Source of the DNA: a virus
Direction: 5' to 3' (one strand)
Virus record (IMG/VR): IMGVR_UViG_3300041411_000027
Coordinates: 1-63,282 of that record
Length of the DNA stretch: 63,282 bases
Shown here: positions 1-7,488 of the stretch, in pieces
How positions within the stretch are numbered: position 1 is the stretch's first letter
Layout: each line of letters starts with the position of its first letter
Program-made: the position numbers and the translations under genes
Notes under the pieces: generated by a model
What the model saw: the letters and a program-made list of their open reading frames with translations, nothing else
Told to the model about the DNA's origin: nothing
Databases searched by the model: none

Positions 1-272
1 ATGTTCAATACCTTGAATGGTTGGCAGAAGGCAACACTCCTGAGCCAGAGGTTGGTGAAGCCGAAGTTACTGCTGCTCTTGAAAAGGAAGCCCGTGATCT
101 ACGTGACGCTGAACTAACTCGTGCAGACATTATGCTCAACAGAGTTCAAGACGGAGAGACTGGAATCGGAACACAGAAGGCTTGGCGAGCATATCGTGTA
201 AGCCTTCGCGACTGGCCTTCTACAGAGAGTTTCCCATTGGATGCTCCAGTAGCACCAGACGTGAAGGTGTAA
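1..272 (+). CDS. Tail assembly chaperone-like protein, C-terminal part
   Basis: The reading frame is open from base 3, so the gene starts left of the window and about 90 residues are visible. The end has the arrangement typical of the phage tail assembly chaperones found beside tail-fibre genes: a charged helix, a conserved W-x-x-Y-R-x-x-L-R-D segment (residues WRAYRVSLRDWP) and a Pro-rich tail. Such proteins help fold or attach fibres. The tail fibre lies two genes downstream, which fits. The family call rests on the C-terminal motif only. Confidence 0.6.
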   Translation, partial: VQYLEWLAEGNTPEPEVGEAEVTAALEKEARDLRDAELTRADIMLNRVQDGETGIGTQKAWRAYRVSLRDWPSTESFPLDAPVAPDVKV

Positions 273-273
273 C

Positions 274-855
274 ATGGATTACGTCAAGGCAGTAGCACAA
301 TTTGCTTTCCTGTTCTTGTCGAACATCATCCTCGTCCTGCTCGGATTTGTTGTGGTAGCTATTGCCATTCCATTCCGAGTAGACGGGTACTCTGAGAGTG
401 ACGGTCGTAAGATCGTCAACTTGCCTAAGTGGGCATGGCTCTGGGGTAATGACTTCGACGGACTTCTAGGAGACAAGCGTGGATGGTGGGCAGAGAACAC
501 TCCTTTTGGTGTAGCTGTTGACAGCTTCCTCGCAATGTACACTTGGGCAGCACTACGCAACCCAGCAAACAACAAACGACTATTGAGCTGGTATCAGACT
601 CCAGTAGTTGGCAGTGAAATCTCCTATAAGGGAGATTTTACAGTTGAAGATAAACCCGGAATGGGTGGTTGGCAATTTGTCAAGACTGTCCACGATGGGC
701 ATGCCAGTTATGGCTTTTACTTCGTGCATGAATGGTCTTTGACACGTGCCTTCGTGATTCGTTTCGGGTACAAAGTTAAGCCTATGCACTCTGGTTCTAC
801 TAATGAACTTGCAAAAGGCTTTACCACAAAAGTGAATCTATACAAAGCCATCTAA
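274..855 (+). CDS. Membrane-anchored phage protein, DUF7338-like
   Basis: 193 residues starting one base after the previous stop. A hydrophobic segment at about residues 8-30 is followed by a Trp-rich region (LPKWAWLWGND, around residue 50). This resembles the DUF7338 family seen in many tailed phages near tail genes; the function is unknown. The end of the gene forms the left arm of a hairpin terminator. Confidence 0.6.
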   Translation: MDYVKAVAQFAFLFLSNIILVLLGFVVVAIAIPFRVDGYSESDGRKIVNLPKWAWLWGNDFDGLLGDKRGWWAENTPFGVAVDSFLAMYTWAALRNPANNKRLLSWYQTPVVGSEISYKGDFTVEDKPGMGGWQFVKTVHDGHASYGFYFVHEWSLTRAFVIRFGYKVKPMHSGSTNELAKGFTTKVNLYKAI

Positions 856-870
856 TGATGGCTTTTCTTA
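844..870 (+). terminator. Rho-independent terminator overlapping a stop codon
   Basis: Arms AAAGCCATC (844-852) and GATGGCTTT (857-865) pair perfectly around TAAT, which contains the stop of the preceding gene, followed by a T-rich tail. The next ribosome binding site begins just after it, so it probably tunes expression between the chaperone region and the fibre gene. Confidence 0.7.
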
Positions 871-885
871 TTGAAGGAGTTCGAT

Positions 886-2358
886 ATGGCTAACATTCCA
901 AAGCCTACAAACCTGAACACTATCTGGGCTTCTACAGGTACTAAGGTTGATCCGGGTGTTACAAAGACAAACATTGGTTGGGTAGTTCAACTCCCACCAT
1001 ACGAATATCAAAACTGGGCAATGAACCGTCAAGATACGGCCATCGCTCACTTTAACCAACACGGTGTCCCAGAGTGGGATGCTATTACAGAGTATCAAGG
1101 TGGTCTGAGCTACACTCAAGGTAGTGATGGACTAATCTACAAGTGCCTACAAACTAACTACAACCTCGACCCTACCAACACAAACAACAACCTGTTCTGG
1201 GCTCGTGCGTTTGAAGACTACGGAAGTGTTCAGATTGTTCAGGCAGCATTGAACGCTCACCTGACAGACTATGCAACTCTCTCTGGGATTTCCAACGTTG
1301 TAGCTGCTCGTGCTAACTTGTCTGTGTACAGCAAGACTGATGGTGATGCCCGTTATGCTTTCAAAGGTGGTGATAATGCTACTCCATTCCTCGTTGGAAC
1401 TGCAACTAACCCACAACACGCCGTCCCTCTGAGTCAGATCAATAGTCTGCTTGTTCCTGCCACTGAATCCTCTTATGGTACGACTCAGTACGCTACAACA
1501 GGTGAAACAGAAGCTGGTACAATCGATGACAAATCGATCACTCCGTTGAAAGCTTCCACAATCCTGTTGAAGAAGTCTGGTAACCTCGCAGGACTTAGTA
1601 ACATTGCAACAGCTCGTTCTAACTTGGGTCTTGGTGATATTGCAACAATGAGCAGCGACTTGTTCCTTGCTCGTGGTAATAACCTGTCCGATCTTGGCAA
1701 CGTTGTAACAGCTAGATATAACCTTGGACTTGGCTCTGCCGCTGTCCAATCTGAGAGCTATTTCCTCCGTGCTGCTCAAAATCTGGCAGATTTGTCCAAC
1801 GTATCTACAGCACGTAACAACCTTGGACTGACAACTCTGGCAATTACAGCCCCTACTGCTGTGTTGTTTAAAACTGACAACCTTGCAGGACTTTCCAACG
1901 TAGCTACAGCTCGCACAAACTTGGGACTTGGTTCTGCTGCAACCCAACCTACCACAACATTCCTACAACGTGCCAACAACCTCAATGACCTCACAAACGT
2001 ACAGGCAGCTCGTAACAGTCTTGGACTTGGTTCCGCTGCTACAATGAATGCGATTGGTACTACAGGTAGTTTGGACTTCAGTGCTTCTGGTGGATACAAT
2101 GGATGGATGATCCATCCAAATGGGATCATTGAACAGTGGGGTATGTTCGATATGGGCGGTGGAGCAAGCGTCCAACGCGTTAACTTCCCACGAGGCTTTA
2201 ACTCGAATTGCTGGAACATCACTATGACTCGATTTGAACTAGCTTCTAACGAAAGTGGTATGGCAACAGTTAAGTCTATGGATGCTGGAGGTTTCGTATT
2301 CCACCACGGGTATAGCAACACATTCACAGCCTACATGTGGCGAGCTATCGGACAATAA
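886..2358 (+). CDS. Tail fibre protein with gp53-like C-terminal domain
   Basis: 490 residues. The ATG at 886 is preferred to the TTG at 871 because AAGGAG lies 6-11 bases upstream of it. The N-terminal part (1-130) is Trp/Tyr-rich and probably binds the virion. The middle has about six copies of a fibre repeat (N-L-x-x-L-x-N-x-x-x-A-R-x-N-L-G-L). The last 100 residues (GSLDFSASGG, then IIEQWG) resemble the C-terminal domain of gp53-like fibres, which often ends the trimer and contacts the receptor. It is the main adsorption determinant visible here. Confidence 0.9.
   Translation: MANIPKPTNLNTIWASTGTKVDPGVTKTNIGWVVQLPPYEYQNWAMNRQDTAIAHFNQHGVPEWDAITEYQGGLSYTQGSDGLIYKCLQTNYNLDPTNTNNNLFWARAFEDYGSVQIVQAALNAHLTDYATLSGISNVVAARANLSVYSKTDGDARYAFKGGDNATPFLVGTATNPQHAVPLSQINSLLVPATESSYGTTQYATTGETEAGTIDDKSITPLKASTILLKKSGNLAGLSNIATARSNLGLGDIATMSSDLFLARGNNLSDLGNVVTARYNLGLGSAAVQSESYFLRAAQNLADLSNVSTARNNLGLTTLAITAPTAVLFKTDNLAGLSNVATARTNLGLGSAATQPTTTFLQRANNLNDLTNVQAARNSLGLGSAATMNAIGTTGSLDFSASGGYNGWMIHPNGIIEQWGMFDMGGGASVQRVNFPRGFNSNCWNITMTRFELASNESGMATVKSMDAGGFVFHHGYSNTFTAYMWRAIGQ
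1270..2050 (+). repeat. Tail-fibre coding repeats
   Basis: Six imperfect repeats of about 25-35 codons share the core N-L-(A/S/N)-(G/D)-L-(S/G/T)-N-V-x-(T/A)-A-R-x-(N/S)-L-G-L-G-(S/D)-A-A. The nucleotide copies are diverged, so recombination between them is probably limited. Confidence 0.8.
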
Positions 2359-2359
2359 T

Positions 2360-2917
2360 ATGCTAACAGATAACGACTACAAAGTAGCTGCTGAAACCCT
2401 TGGGGTTGAAATCGCCTGTGTTAAAGCAGTCACCAAGGTGGAGAGCCGTGGAAGCGGCTTCCTCCCTATCGGGGCTCCTGTGATCCTGTTTGAGCGTCAT
2501 TGGATGTACAAACTACTCAAGGCCAAGCTTGGTAAAGAGCCAGCCTTGAGCGACGTTGTAGACCCCAAGGCAGGAGGCTACAAAGGTGGTACTGCTGAAC
2601 ACACACGTTTGGAGAAGGCTGTAGCAATTGATCGTGAATGTGCATTGCAAAGTGCCTCATGGGGGTTGTTCCAGATCATGGGCTTCCACTGGAAAGCTCT
2701 GGGATACACGAGCATTCAAGCCTTTGTTAACGCACAGTACAGAAGTGAAGGAAGTCAGTTGGACACATTCGTGAAGTTCATCTTGATTAATCCTTCTATG
2801 CACAAAGCACTGAAAGCGAAAGACTGGGCCAAGTTTGCCAAGTTGTATAACGGGCCAGACTACAAGAAAAATAACTATGATACGAAGCTGGCAGAGGCAT
2901 ACGTCAGTTTCAAATAA
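2360..2917 (+). CDS. Endolysin, N-acetylmuramidase (DUF3380 type)
   Basis: 185 residues starting one base after the fibre stop. A longer in-frame extension would overlap the fibre and has no ribosome binding site. The N-terminus has A-V-T-K-V-E-S-R-G-S-G-F (Glu28 is the likely catalytic acid) followed by G-A-P-V-I-L-F-E-R-H, the signature of N-acetylmuramidases with the DUF3380 fold. S-A-S-W-G-L-F-Q-I-M-G-F is a second conserved block. It cleaves peptidoglycan glycan strands at lysis. There is no signal peptide, so export probably needs a holin. Confidence 0.9.
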   Translation: MLTDNDYKVAAETLGVEIACVKAVTKVESRGSGFLPIGAPVILFERHWMYKLLKAKLGKEPALSDVVDPKAGGYKGGTAEHTRLEKAVAIDRECALQSASWGLFQIMGFHWKALGYTSIQAFVNAQYRSEGSQLDTFVKFILINPSMHKALKAKDWAKFAKLYNGPDYKKNNYDTKLAEAYVSFK

Positions 2918-2934
2918 CCAACGGAGGTTTCCAC

Positions 2935-3132
2935 ATGTCAAAGAAAGTTAAGATGGCACTTGGTATTACAGCGGCTATATTTTTAGCCGCTGAGCCATTG
3001 ATGATGTTGTGGCAACCTCTTCTCCCACAAGGATCATATGCAGGGATTGCAACATTCGTAGCTGTAGTGCGAGCTGGACTCGTTTATTACACCACGACGG
3101 AAGATGGAGAAGAAGATGCTAGCAACAATTAA
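2935..3132 (+). CDS. Putative holin, two membrane helices
   Basis: 65 residues behind a good GGAGG. Hydrophobic stretches span about residues 6-27 and 38-53, separated by a Pro/Gln turn, with an acidic C-terminus. Size, topology and place between endolysin and spanins suggest a holin; the A-E-P-L...L-P-x-G-x-(Y/F) pattern resembles short phage holins of the DUF7940 type. It would form the inner-membrane hole that releases the endolysin. Confidence 0.65.
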   Translation: MSKKVKMALGITAAIFLAAEPLMMLWQPLLPQGSYAGIATFVAVVRAGLVYYTTTEDGEEDASNN

Positions 3133-3538
3133 GAATTACCTCATGTTGGCAGCGCTGCTACTTGTGATCGCTGGTGTTCTGTATATTCAAAGCCTTCGCA
3201 TTGAAGTTACAACATTACGATTGGATGTAGCAACGTATGAACAGGCAGCAGAGACAAACAGGAAGGCTATGGATTTGGCCGACAAGAGCTGTTCTCTGAC
3301 AAAGGACGCTATCCGCCAACACTACGAAGCAGAGGTACGGTTCCTGACCTCCCAGAAGGCCACAGGAGACGCGATCAATGCCCTACCCACCCTGACCCTC
3401 AAGGAGAGCGATAATGAAGCTCCTACGAAGCCTCAAGGCTTTGCTGATGATGATCGTCTTAGCCCTAGCACTATGCAGTTGCTCGACAGAGCGTACTGTG
3501 ATGGTGACAAAGACGGTTGTACTGGTTCCACCAAGTGA
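3116..3538 (+). CDS. Inner-membrane spanin subunit (Rz-like)
   Basis: 140 residues from the ATG at 3116, which has GGAG six bases upstream; an ATG at 3104 is possible. One N-terminal membrane helix (about residues 6-24) is followed by a long charged helical periplasmic domain, the i-spanin layout. It overlaps the holin candidate by 17 bases, and the o-spanin gene starts inside it. It would bridge the envelope and disrupt the outer membrane. Confidence 0.8.
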   Translation: MLATIKNYLMLAALLLVIAGVLYIQSLRIEVTTLRLDVATYEQAAETNRKAMDLADKSCSLTKDAIRQHYEAEVRFLTSQKATGDAINALPTLTLKESDNEAPTKPQGFADDDRLSPSTMQLLDRAYCDGDKDGCTGSTK

Positions 3539-3707
3539 GTTCTTTCTCCCTTGTACCCCTGAACGTGTAAAGGAAAACACTGTTCGTGCGTTGGCTCACG
3601 GTTACGTGGTCAACACCTACCAAGTATGGACGTGTAATAACCGAATCCAAAACCATAAGAAATGGTTTGAATGGCAACAGGAGATTTATAATGGCAACAA
3701 CAAATGA
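3414..3707 (+). CDS. Outer-membrane spanin lipoprotein (Rz1-like), embedded start
   Basis: 97 residues in a different frame from the i-spanin, starting 125 bases before its stop. The N-terminus is a lipoprotein signal: charged M-K-L-L-R, a hydrophobic core and the lipobox L-A-L-C (Cys21), with a second Cys at 23. An embedded or overlapping lipoprotein gene is the hallmark of Rz/Rz1 pairs. The mature part is longer than lambda Rz1 and carries paired Cys residues. Confidence 0.85.
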   Translation: MKLLRSLKALLMMIVLALALCSCSTERTVMVTKTVVLVPPSEFFLPCTPERVKENTVRALAHGYVVNTYQVWTCNNRIQNHKKWFEWQQEIYNGNNK

Positions 3708-3981
3708 TATGGTGAAGGGTGTTCTCAGTTATGTTGCTGGAGCCCTGTTGATGGTTTGTGTGGGTGTTGTTGGATATCAACAATCCCAGATCGGAAAGCT
3801 CGACGACAGACTTTACACACTCCAAGCCACGACAGTAACTGAAGACAAACTCAATAGTGCAATCAATCGACTGTCTTCTGAGTTTGACACAAAGATCACT
3901 GCCATCAAGAACGTTCAAGAAGTTACAAACTCTTACTTGATGCGTATTGTTGATAAACTAGAGAAGACTGATAGAAAATAA
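3691..3981 (+). CDS. Small membrane protein with coiled coil
   Basis: 96 residues. The ATG at 3691 has AGGAG ten bases upstream and overlaps the o-spanin by 17 bases. One membrane helix (about 10-27) is followed by a heptad-rich region (30-94). It sits in the lysis cluster and may be a second holin or an antiholin, but no family is recognised. Confidence 0.7.
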   Translation: MATTNDMVKGVLSYVAGALLMVCVGVVGYQQSQIGKLDDRLYTLQATTVTEDKLNSAINRLSSEFDTKITAIKNVQEVTNSYLMRIVDKLEKTDRK

Positions 3982-3992
3982 GGGGAACTATT

Positions 3993-4319
3993 ATGACAAG
4001 GACTCAAGATTGGCCTATGGTAGCTGCCATCGGCGCTCTTCTGACTGCACTCCTTGTCTGCATTCTGCTACTGGCTTTCCCTGCCTATAATAATAAAACA
4101 GGCCAACTAGAAATAGAAGTTGCAAAACAAGAATATACGCGACAGAATGCCGCGATGGATCGCAAATACGAAGCTAAGATCAACAGTTTGCAGGAGCAAC
4201 TGAACACACAGCAGTTCGTAGCCAACAAGCGTTATGACTTGCTGGATGATGACATGAAAAGGATGAAACGTGAAATTGATGATCTTCGAGAAAGACTACT
4301 GAGAGCCCCACGCCGATAG
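3993..4319 (+). CDS. Membrane protein with coiled-coil tail
   Basis: 108 residues behind AAGGGGAAC. One strong membrane helix (about 9-31), then a charged, coiled-coil C-terminal half (E-V-A-K-Q-E-Y through R-E-I-D-D-L-R-E-R). Last gene of the rightward late operon, ending at two terminators. A lysis accessory or superinfection-exclusion role is possible but unproven. Confidence 0.7.
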   Translation: MTRTQDWPMVAAIGALLTALLVCILLLAFPAYNNKTGQLEIEVAKQEYTRQNAAMDRKYEAKINSLQEQLNTQQFVANKRYDLLDDDMKRMKREIDDLRERLLRAPRR

Positions 4320-4336
4320 GTGATGGGGCTTCTTTG
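4304..4336 (+). terminator. Terminator of the lysis operon (first)
   Basis: AGCCCCA (4304-4310) pairs with TGGGGCT (4324-4330), followed by TCTTTG. It overlaps the stop of the preceding gene. Confidence 0.7.
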
Positions 4337-4346
4337 TGTCTGGATT

Positions 4347-4378
4347 CTAGGAGTACGGTATCCGTACTCCTAGCTTTT
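4347..4378 (+). terminator. Terminator of the lysis operon (second)
   Basis: A perfect 12 bp stem, CTAGGAGTACGG (4347-4358) and CCGTACTCCTAG (4362-4373), with a three-base loop and CTTTT on the plus strand. Together with the first stem it makes a tandem barrier between late genes and the next module. Confidence 0.8.
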
Positions 4379-4426
4379 ACATCACCATCGACTCACGCAG
4401 GTCGTATTCTGGCAGTCATTTTAAAC

Positions 4427-4570
4427 CTACTTTGGTTCTACAGTTTTTGGAATGATTACGATGCCATCAGCACCGCCCATGTACAGGGAATGCTTCAGAG
4501 CTTTGGCGCTCTCTTCATCATCGAAGACATCTACGAATCGGCCTTGCACGGTAACGACGTAGAGCTGCAT
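4427..4570 (-). CDS. Lone 47-residue minus-strand protein
   Basis: ATG at 4570, preceded on the minus strand by a strong GGAGGAAACAAC and, about 30 bases further, a consensus promoter. The product begins MQLYVVTVQGRFVDVF and ends PKTVEPK; it is acidic, with no recognised family. It is the only leftward gene in the left 45 kb. Ribosome site, promoter and in-frame stop together argue that it is real. Confidence 0.75.
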   Translation of the reverse strand: MQLYVVTVQGRFVDVFDDEESAKALKHSLYMGGADGIVIIPKTVEPK

Positions 4571-4601
4571 GTTGTTTCCTCCGTTGTGTTTGATGCGGCT
4601 C

Positions 4602-4629
4602 ATTCTATAGATTTTCTGAGGTGTGTCAA
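4602..4629 (-). promoter_or_regulatory. Sigma70-type promoter for the lone minus-strand gene
   Basis: Read on the minus strand: TTGACA (plus 4624-4629), 16-base spacer, TAGAAT (plus 4602-4607). TCTATAGA (4604-4611) is an 8 bp palindrome over the -10. Confidence 0.75.
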
Positions 4630-4741
4630 TCCCAAAATAAAATTTCTTTTGCTCTTGACAAATCGGATTTTCTGAGTACCCTAAAAGCTTTTAAAGCTCT
4701 TGATCTTATAGAGAATTAGTAAAATAATTATTAAATAGGTA

Positions 4742-4768
4742 TTGACTTTCATAGTATAATACTATAAG
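4742..4768 (+). promoter_or_regulatory. Probable promoter of the rightward metabolic/replication block
   Basis: TTGACT (4742-4747) and TATAAG (4763-4768) with a short 15-base spacer in very AT-rich DNA. The palindrome ATAGTAT-A-ATACTAT (4751-4765) fills the spacer and could be an operator or hairpin. The divergent minus-strand promoter is about 110 bases away. Confidence 0.55.
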
Positions 4769-4798
4769 TTATACACACAAATTCAGAAGGAGGGTAAG

Positions 4799-5425
4799 AT
4801 GAACAAGCATAAAGTGGTTGTGATCGGTGGTGGTACTTTCAATCATATCTCGTGCCACCTATCTCTGGCAGCTCCTGCATTCGGCGGGACAGCCAAGAAG
4901 CTTCACAAGATGTTCACCGACGGTGGTGTCCTTGAATCCCATCTAGTTCTGACCAAGATGGCTGATCCTGCAAGCAACCTTATCACCAACGCTGACGTGG
5001 CTCTGTACGTGGAACACATGCTGAAAGACAAGATGGTGAAGGTGGTCATAATGAACGCTGCCATCTGTGACTTTGAGATTGAGAATCCGGGTGAAGGCCG
5101 TCTGTCGAGCAGCAAGGATTACGACGTGACGTTGAAAGGTATTCAGGGTAAGATTCTTGCAACCATCCGAAAGGAACGTCCAGACATCGTTGTGGCTGGC
5201 TTCAAGACCACGCATGGAGCAACACCAACAGAACAACTGGCAAAGGCTGCTCAGTCGATGCACAACAACAGATTGGATTTCGTACTGGCAAACGATGTTC
5301 TCACACGGAACAATATTCTCTTGACATTAGCCCTCGAAGTGCATCAAGATGAGCGGGAAGAACTTCTGGAACAATTGGTGAAGGAGTTGACAGGAATGTA
5401 CAGAATCGGTGCGTGGTTAAGCTAA
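4799..5425 (+). CDS. CoaB/Dfp-like flavoprotein-family protein
   Basis: 208 residues behind GAAGGAGGG. The fold signature is that of the CoaB half of Dfp/CoaBC (phosphopantothenate-cysteine ligase): N-terminal V-V-I-G-G-G-T, central V-V-I-M-N-A-A-I-C-D-F with downstream R-L-S-S-S-K, P-D-I-V-V-A-G-F-K-T-T, and L-D-F-V-L-A-N-D-V. CoaB joins cysteine to phosphopantothenate using CTP. The phage protein lacks a CoaC domain. Activity is inferred; it might support coenzyme A supply or have been repurposed. First gene after the 4742 promoter. Confidence 0.65.
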   Translation: MNKHKVVVIGGGTFNHISCHLSLAAPAFGGTAKKLHKMFTDGGVLESHLVLTKMADPASNLITNADVALYVEHMLKDKMVKVVIMNAAICDFEIENPGEGRLSSSKDYDVTLKGIQGKILATIRKERPDIVVAGFKTTHGATPTEQLAKAAQSMHNNRLDFVLANDVLTRNNILLTLALEVHQDEREELLEQLVKELTGMYRIGAWLS

Positions 5426-5643
5426 TGTGGATCATCAAAACTGAGCATGGGTATATGTTGGAAGACGACGATGGAAATCTTGTCGAATGGTTTGACATGG
5501 CTGCCAACTGTAAGGCATACTGCATGGAAAAGGGGATAGAGCCAATCTACATCGCCAAGAACAGAGGTCGTCTGGTAGACGTACAAGCCTATAAAGCTGC
5601 CACAGGTAAAGATTTGTGGTTTGATCTGGAGTATCTTCAATGA
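5425..5643 (+). CDS. Hypothetical acidic protein
   Basis: 72 residues from the ATG at 5425, which overlaps the previous stop (TAATG); a GTG at 5413 is possible. Acidic N-terminal half (M-L-E-D-D-D-G-N), no membrane segment, no recognised domain. Coupled on both sides to its neighbours. Confidence 0.65.
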   Translation: MWIIKTEHGYMLEDDDGNLVEWFDMAANCKAYCMEKGIEPIYIAKNRGRLVDVQAYKAATGKDLWFDLEYLQ

Positions 5644-5801
5644 AGACTGATCCAAATAGCGCTTGCACTAACGTAAAAGAGGTGCTACGATGGGCCGTAT
5701 TACACGATGCAGTGGCACATCCTCTGATGGCTCTGTCAAACTACAGTAAGTGGTCAGTAAGATTCCACGACTACACATCACGGAGGGCATGGCCACGATG
5801 A
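5640..5801 (+). CDS. Hypothetical 53-residue protein
   Basis: Starts in an ATGA overlap with the previous stop and ends in an ATGA overlap with the next gene. The product (MKTDPNSACTNVKEVLRWAV at its start) is basic and His-containing, with no known domain. Coupling at both ends is the main evidence. Confidence 0.6.
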   Translation: MKTDPNSACTNVKEVLRWAVLHDAVAHPLMALSNYSKWSVRFHDYTSRRAWPR

Positions 5802-5935
5802 ACAAGCCTCGTATCAGATACTGGAAGCATGGTTTATGGGAATGTTCAGGCATTGGTTTGAATTCGTTTGACAAGAGCCCAGAAGCAGCGTACATTCGCT
5901 GGACACAATTCATCACTAGAATGAGGATAGAATAA
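5798..5935 (+). CDS. Hypothetical 45-residue protein
   Basis: The ATG at 5798 overlaps the previous stop, with CGGAGG 10-15 bases upstream. The product (MNKPRIRYWKHGLWECSG...) is basic and Trp-rich. Its spaced Trp/Arg pattern resembles very short phage proteins made from degenerate zinc- or nucleic-acid-binding folds, but no family can be named. Confidence 0.6.
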   Translation: MNKPRIRYWKHGLWECSGIGLNSFDKSPEAAYIRWTQFITRMRIE

Positions 5936-6129
5936 TGAATCGAGATTTAGCACATGCGTTCTTCAAGCTTCGTGTGTCAGAACGTATGGAAGTGATGAAA
6001 GAAATCGGGATCACGTTTGCACAGGGTGGCTCAGAAACAAATCAAGATTTCTCTGCAAGGGTCTTGCAAGCTGTCAGCAATGATGGTAAAGTACGTGAAC
6101 TAGAGCAAGCAATGCTCAGTTTCCAATAA
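5935..6129 (+). CDS. Hypothetical 64-residue helical protein
   Basis: The ATG overlaps the previous TAA. The pattern H-A-F-F-K-L-R-V-S-E-R-M-E-V-M-K-E-I-G-I resembles the helical effector-associated (EAD-like) modules seen in some small phage proteins; this is only a weak likeness. Confidence 0.65.
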   Translation: MNRDLAHAFFKLRVSERMEVMKEIGITFAQGGSETNQDFSARVLQAVSNDGKVRELEQAMLSFQ

Positions 6130-6148
6130 TTCAAAAGGAGGATACATA

Positions 6149-6490
6149 ATGTTACCACAAATCAAAGTCAAGGTTGCATCCCCAGCTATCAGCCGTGCAG
6201 TACAGGAAGAACTATTCAAGCGTGGTTATAAGTGGACAATGAACGGGGATAATGTTTGCCATACTGATGAACTGTATATCTTCGGGTATAGCAATGGAAC
6301 CCTGACATATGGCAGCGATGACTACAGTTTCCGGGGCAATGGTGGAACTGAAATGATTGCAACGACCGAGAGCCGTTTAGTTGTGGTAGGCTTAGTCCCA
6401 GTACGTGATAAGGTTGTCGTCTTCGGTAAGACCTACTACAAGGACGATGTTGACGCAGCACTGGCCAAACTGGAACGTGCAACTGCTTGA
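6149..6490 (+). CDS. Hypothetical 113-residue protein
   Basis: Behind AAAGGAGG. The N-terminus (SPAISRAVQEELFKRGYKW) reads as a helix followed by beta-rich sequence, typical of small phage alpha/beta proteins that act as inhibitors or adaptors. Last gene before the promoter at 6500. Confidence 0.7.
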   Translation: MLPQIKVKVASPAISRAVQEELFKRGYKWTMNGDNVCHTDELYIFGYSNGTLTYGSDDYSFRGNGGTEMIATTESRLVVVGLVPVRDKVVVFGKTYYKDDVDAALAKLERATA

Positions 6491-6499
6491 AAATAATGG

Positions 6500-6527
6500 T
6501 TGACAGCAGGTGAAATCCTGCTACAAT
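6500..6527 (+). promoter_or_regulatory. Sigma70-type promoter with hairpin in the spacer
   Basis: TTGACA (6500-6505), 16-base spacer, TACAAT (6522-6527). The spacer itself is a perfect inverted repeat, AGCAGG-tgaaat-CCTGCT (6505-6522). Drives the gene at 6561. Confidence 0.85.
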
Positions 6528-6560
6528 GACCACATCGAAACAAACAAAGGAGAGAACAAA

Positions 6561-7178
6561 ATGACTCAGATTTCTATTACTCGGGCTTTGGCTCAAGTCA
6601 AATCGTTGAATGACCGCATCCAACGCGGCTCCAACGCAAACTTCATTACTACCCTCGTTGGTGGTAAGCATGGCACTGGCGTAAGTGAGCAGGAAGCTTC
6701 TGGCATCCTGACAGCCAACCTGCAATCGGTACAAGGTCTGATCGCTCAGCGTACAGCTCTGAAATCTGCTATCGTCAAAAGCAACTCTGTTGCCACTGTC
6801 GTAATCAACGATGTCACCATGACTGTCGCTGAAGCCATCGAGCGTAAGGGTAGCATTCAACTGGAACAAGTGTTGCTGCAAAACCTGCGACAGCAACTGG
6901 CTCAAGCCACTCAGCAAGTTGAACGCACCAACGTTCAAGTGAACCAGCGTCTGGACGATCTGATCCGCACCACTGTCGGCAAAGACCGCAAGGTTGATGA
7001 AGCTGAAGTAGCTGCCATCCGTGATCCATTCCTGAAGTCTAACGAAGCCAAGCTTCTGGACTCCAACAAGCTTCAAGGCGTTATTGACAAACTGCAAGCG
7101 GATATCGAAGGCTTCCTTCTGGAAGTTGACTACGCTCTGTCTGAAGTCAATGCCACCACCAAGATTGAACTGATCTAA
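6561..7178 (+). CDS. Coiled-coil protein, possibly DIP1984-like
   Basis: 205 residues behind AAAGGAGAG; an earlier in-frame start lies inside the promoter and is rejected. Almost entirely helical and Gln-rich. Ordered features (helix, A-L-K-S-A-I-V-K-S-N-S, then I-N-D-V-T-M-T-V-A-E-A-I-E-R-K, then a C-terminal helix ending near N-A-T-T-K-I-E-L) resemble the DIP1984 family, of unknown function. It is monocistronic with its own strong promoter, suggesting an abundant product. Confidence 0.7.
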   Translation: MTQISITRALAQVKSLNDRIQRGSNANFITTLVGGKHGTGVSEQEASGILTANLQSVQGLIAQRTALKSAIVKSNSVATVVINDVTMTVAEAIERKGSIQLEQVLLQNLRQQLAQATQQVERTNVQVNQRLDDLIRTTVGKDRKVDEAEVAAIRDPFLKSNEAKLLDSNKLQGVIDKLQADIEGFLLEVDYALSEVNATTKIELI

Positions 7179-7487
7179 TCAGTTCTTTCTGTAGCGATGA
7201 GTTGTCTAAATTCAGTGGGCCTTTTCCTCTGTGGCCTAAACAGGGGAGCCAATCGCGGAGATTAAAGACTATTTCAATGTCCTTATAGCTGGTTCGAATC
7301 CAGCATAAACTATACAATGAATACGTTCAAAGGTTAGCACTCAACGGTTAAGGCTAAAAGTTCAACAATGAACCTTTTAAACATGCAACGACGAAAGCCG
7401 AAAGATCATTAAATCTTGGATACATGGTTTCGTGGTGTTCACTGATCAACCCTGATGACGCCCCAAGCTGTCGTCTACAGAAGCATT
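7179..7487 (+). other. Non-coding stretch with a tRNA-like T-arm
   Basis: No supported ORF in about 310 bases. 7288-7304 reads GCTGG-TTCGAAT-CCAGC, a textbook tRNA T-arm, and 7266-7282 can form a weak anticodon arm whose loop would carry TTC. The following seven bases (ATAAACT) find no partner upstream, so an intact acceptor stem is missing. Another stem, AAAAGTTC/GAAC-c-TTTT, lies at about 7357-7379. It may be a decayed tRNA or a structured RNA. Confidence 0.4.
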
Positions 7488-7488
7488 T

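Noticed and set aside
1270-2050. Fibre repeats as a phase-variation cassette
   Set aside because: The copies are diverged, and there is no invertase or inverted repeat pair.
4334-4675. Plus-strand frame of 113 codons
   Set aside because: It runs through a 12 bp terminator stem and is antisense to the lone 47-codon gene, which has promoter and ribosome site.
7200-7312. Complete tRNA gene
   Set aside because: Only the T-arm is convincing; the acceptor strand ATAAACT has no partner, and the anticodon stem has a mismatch.
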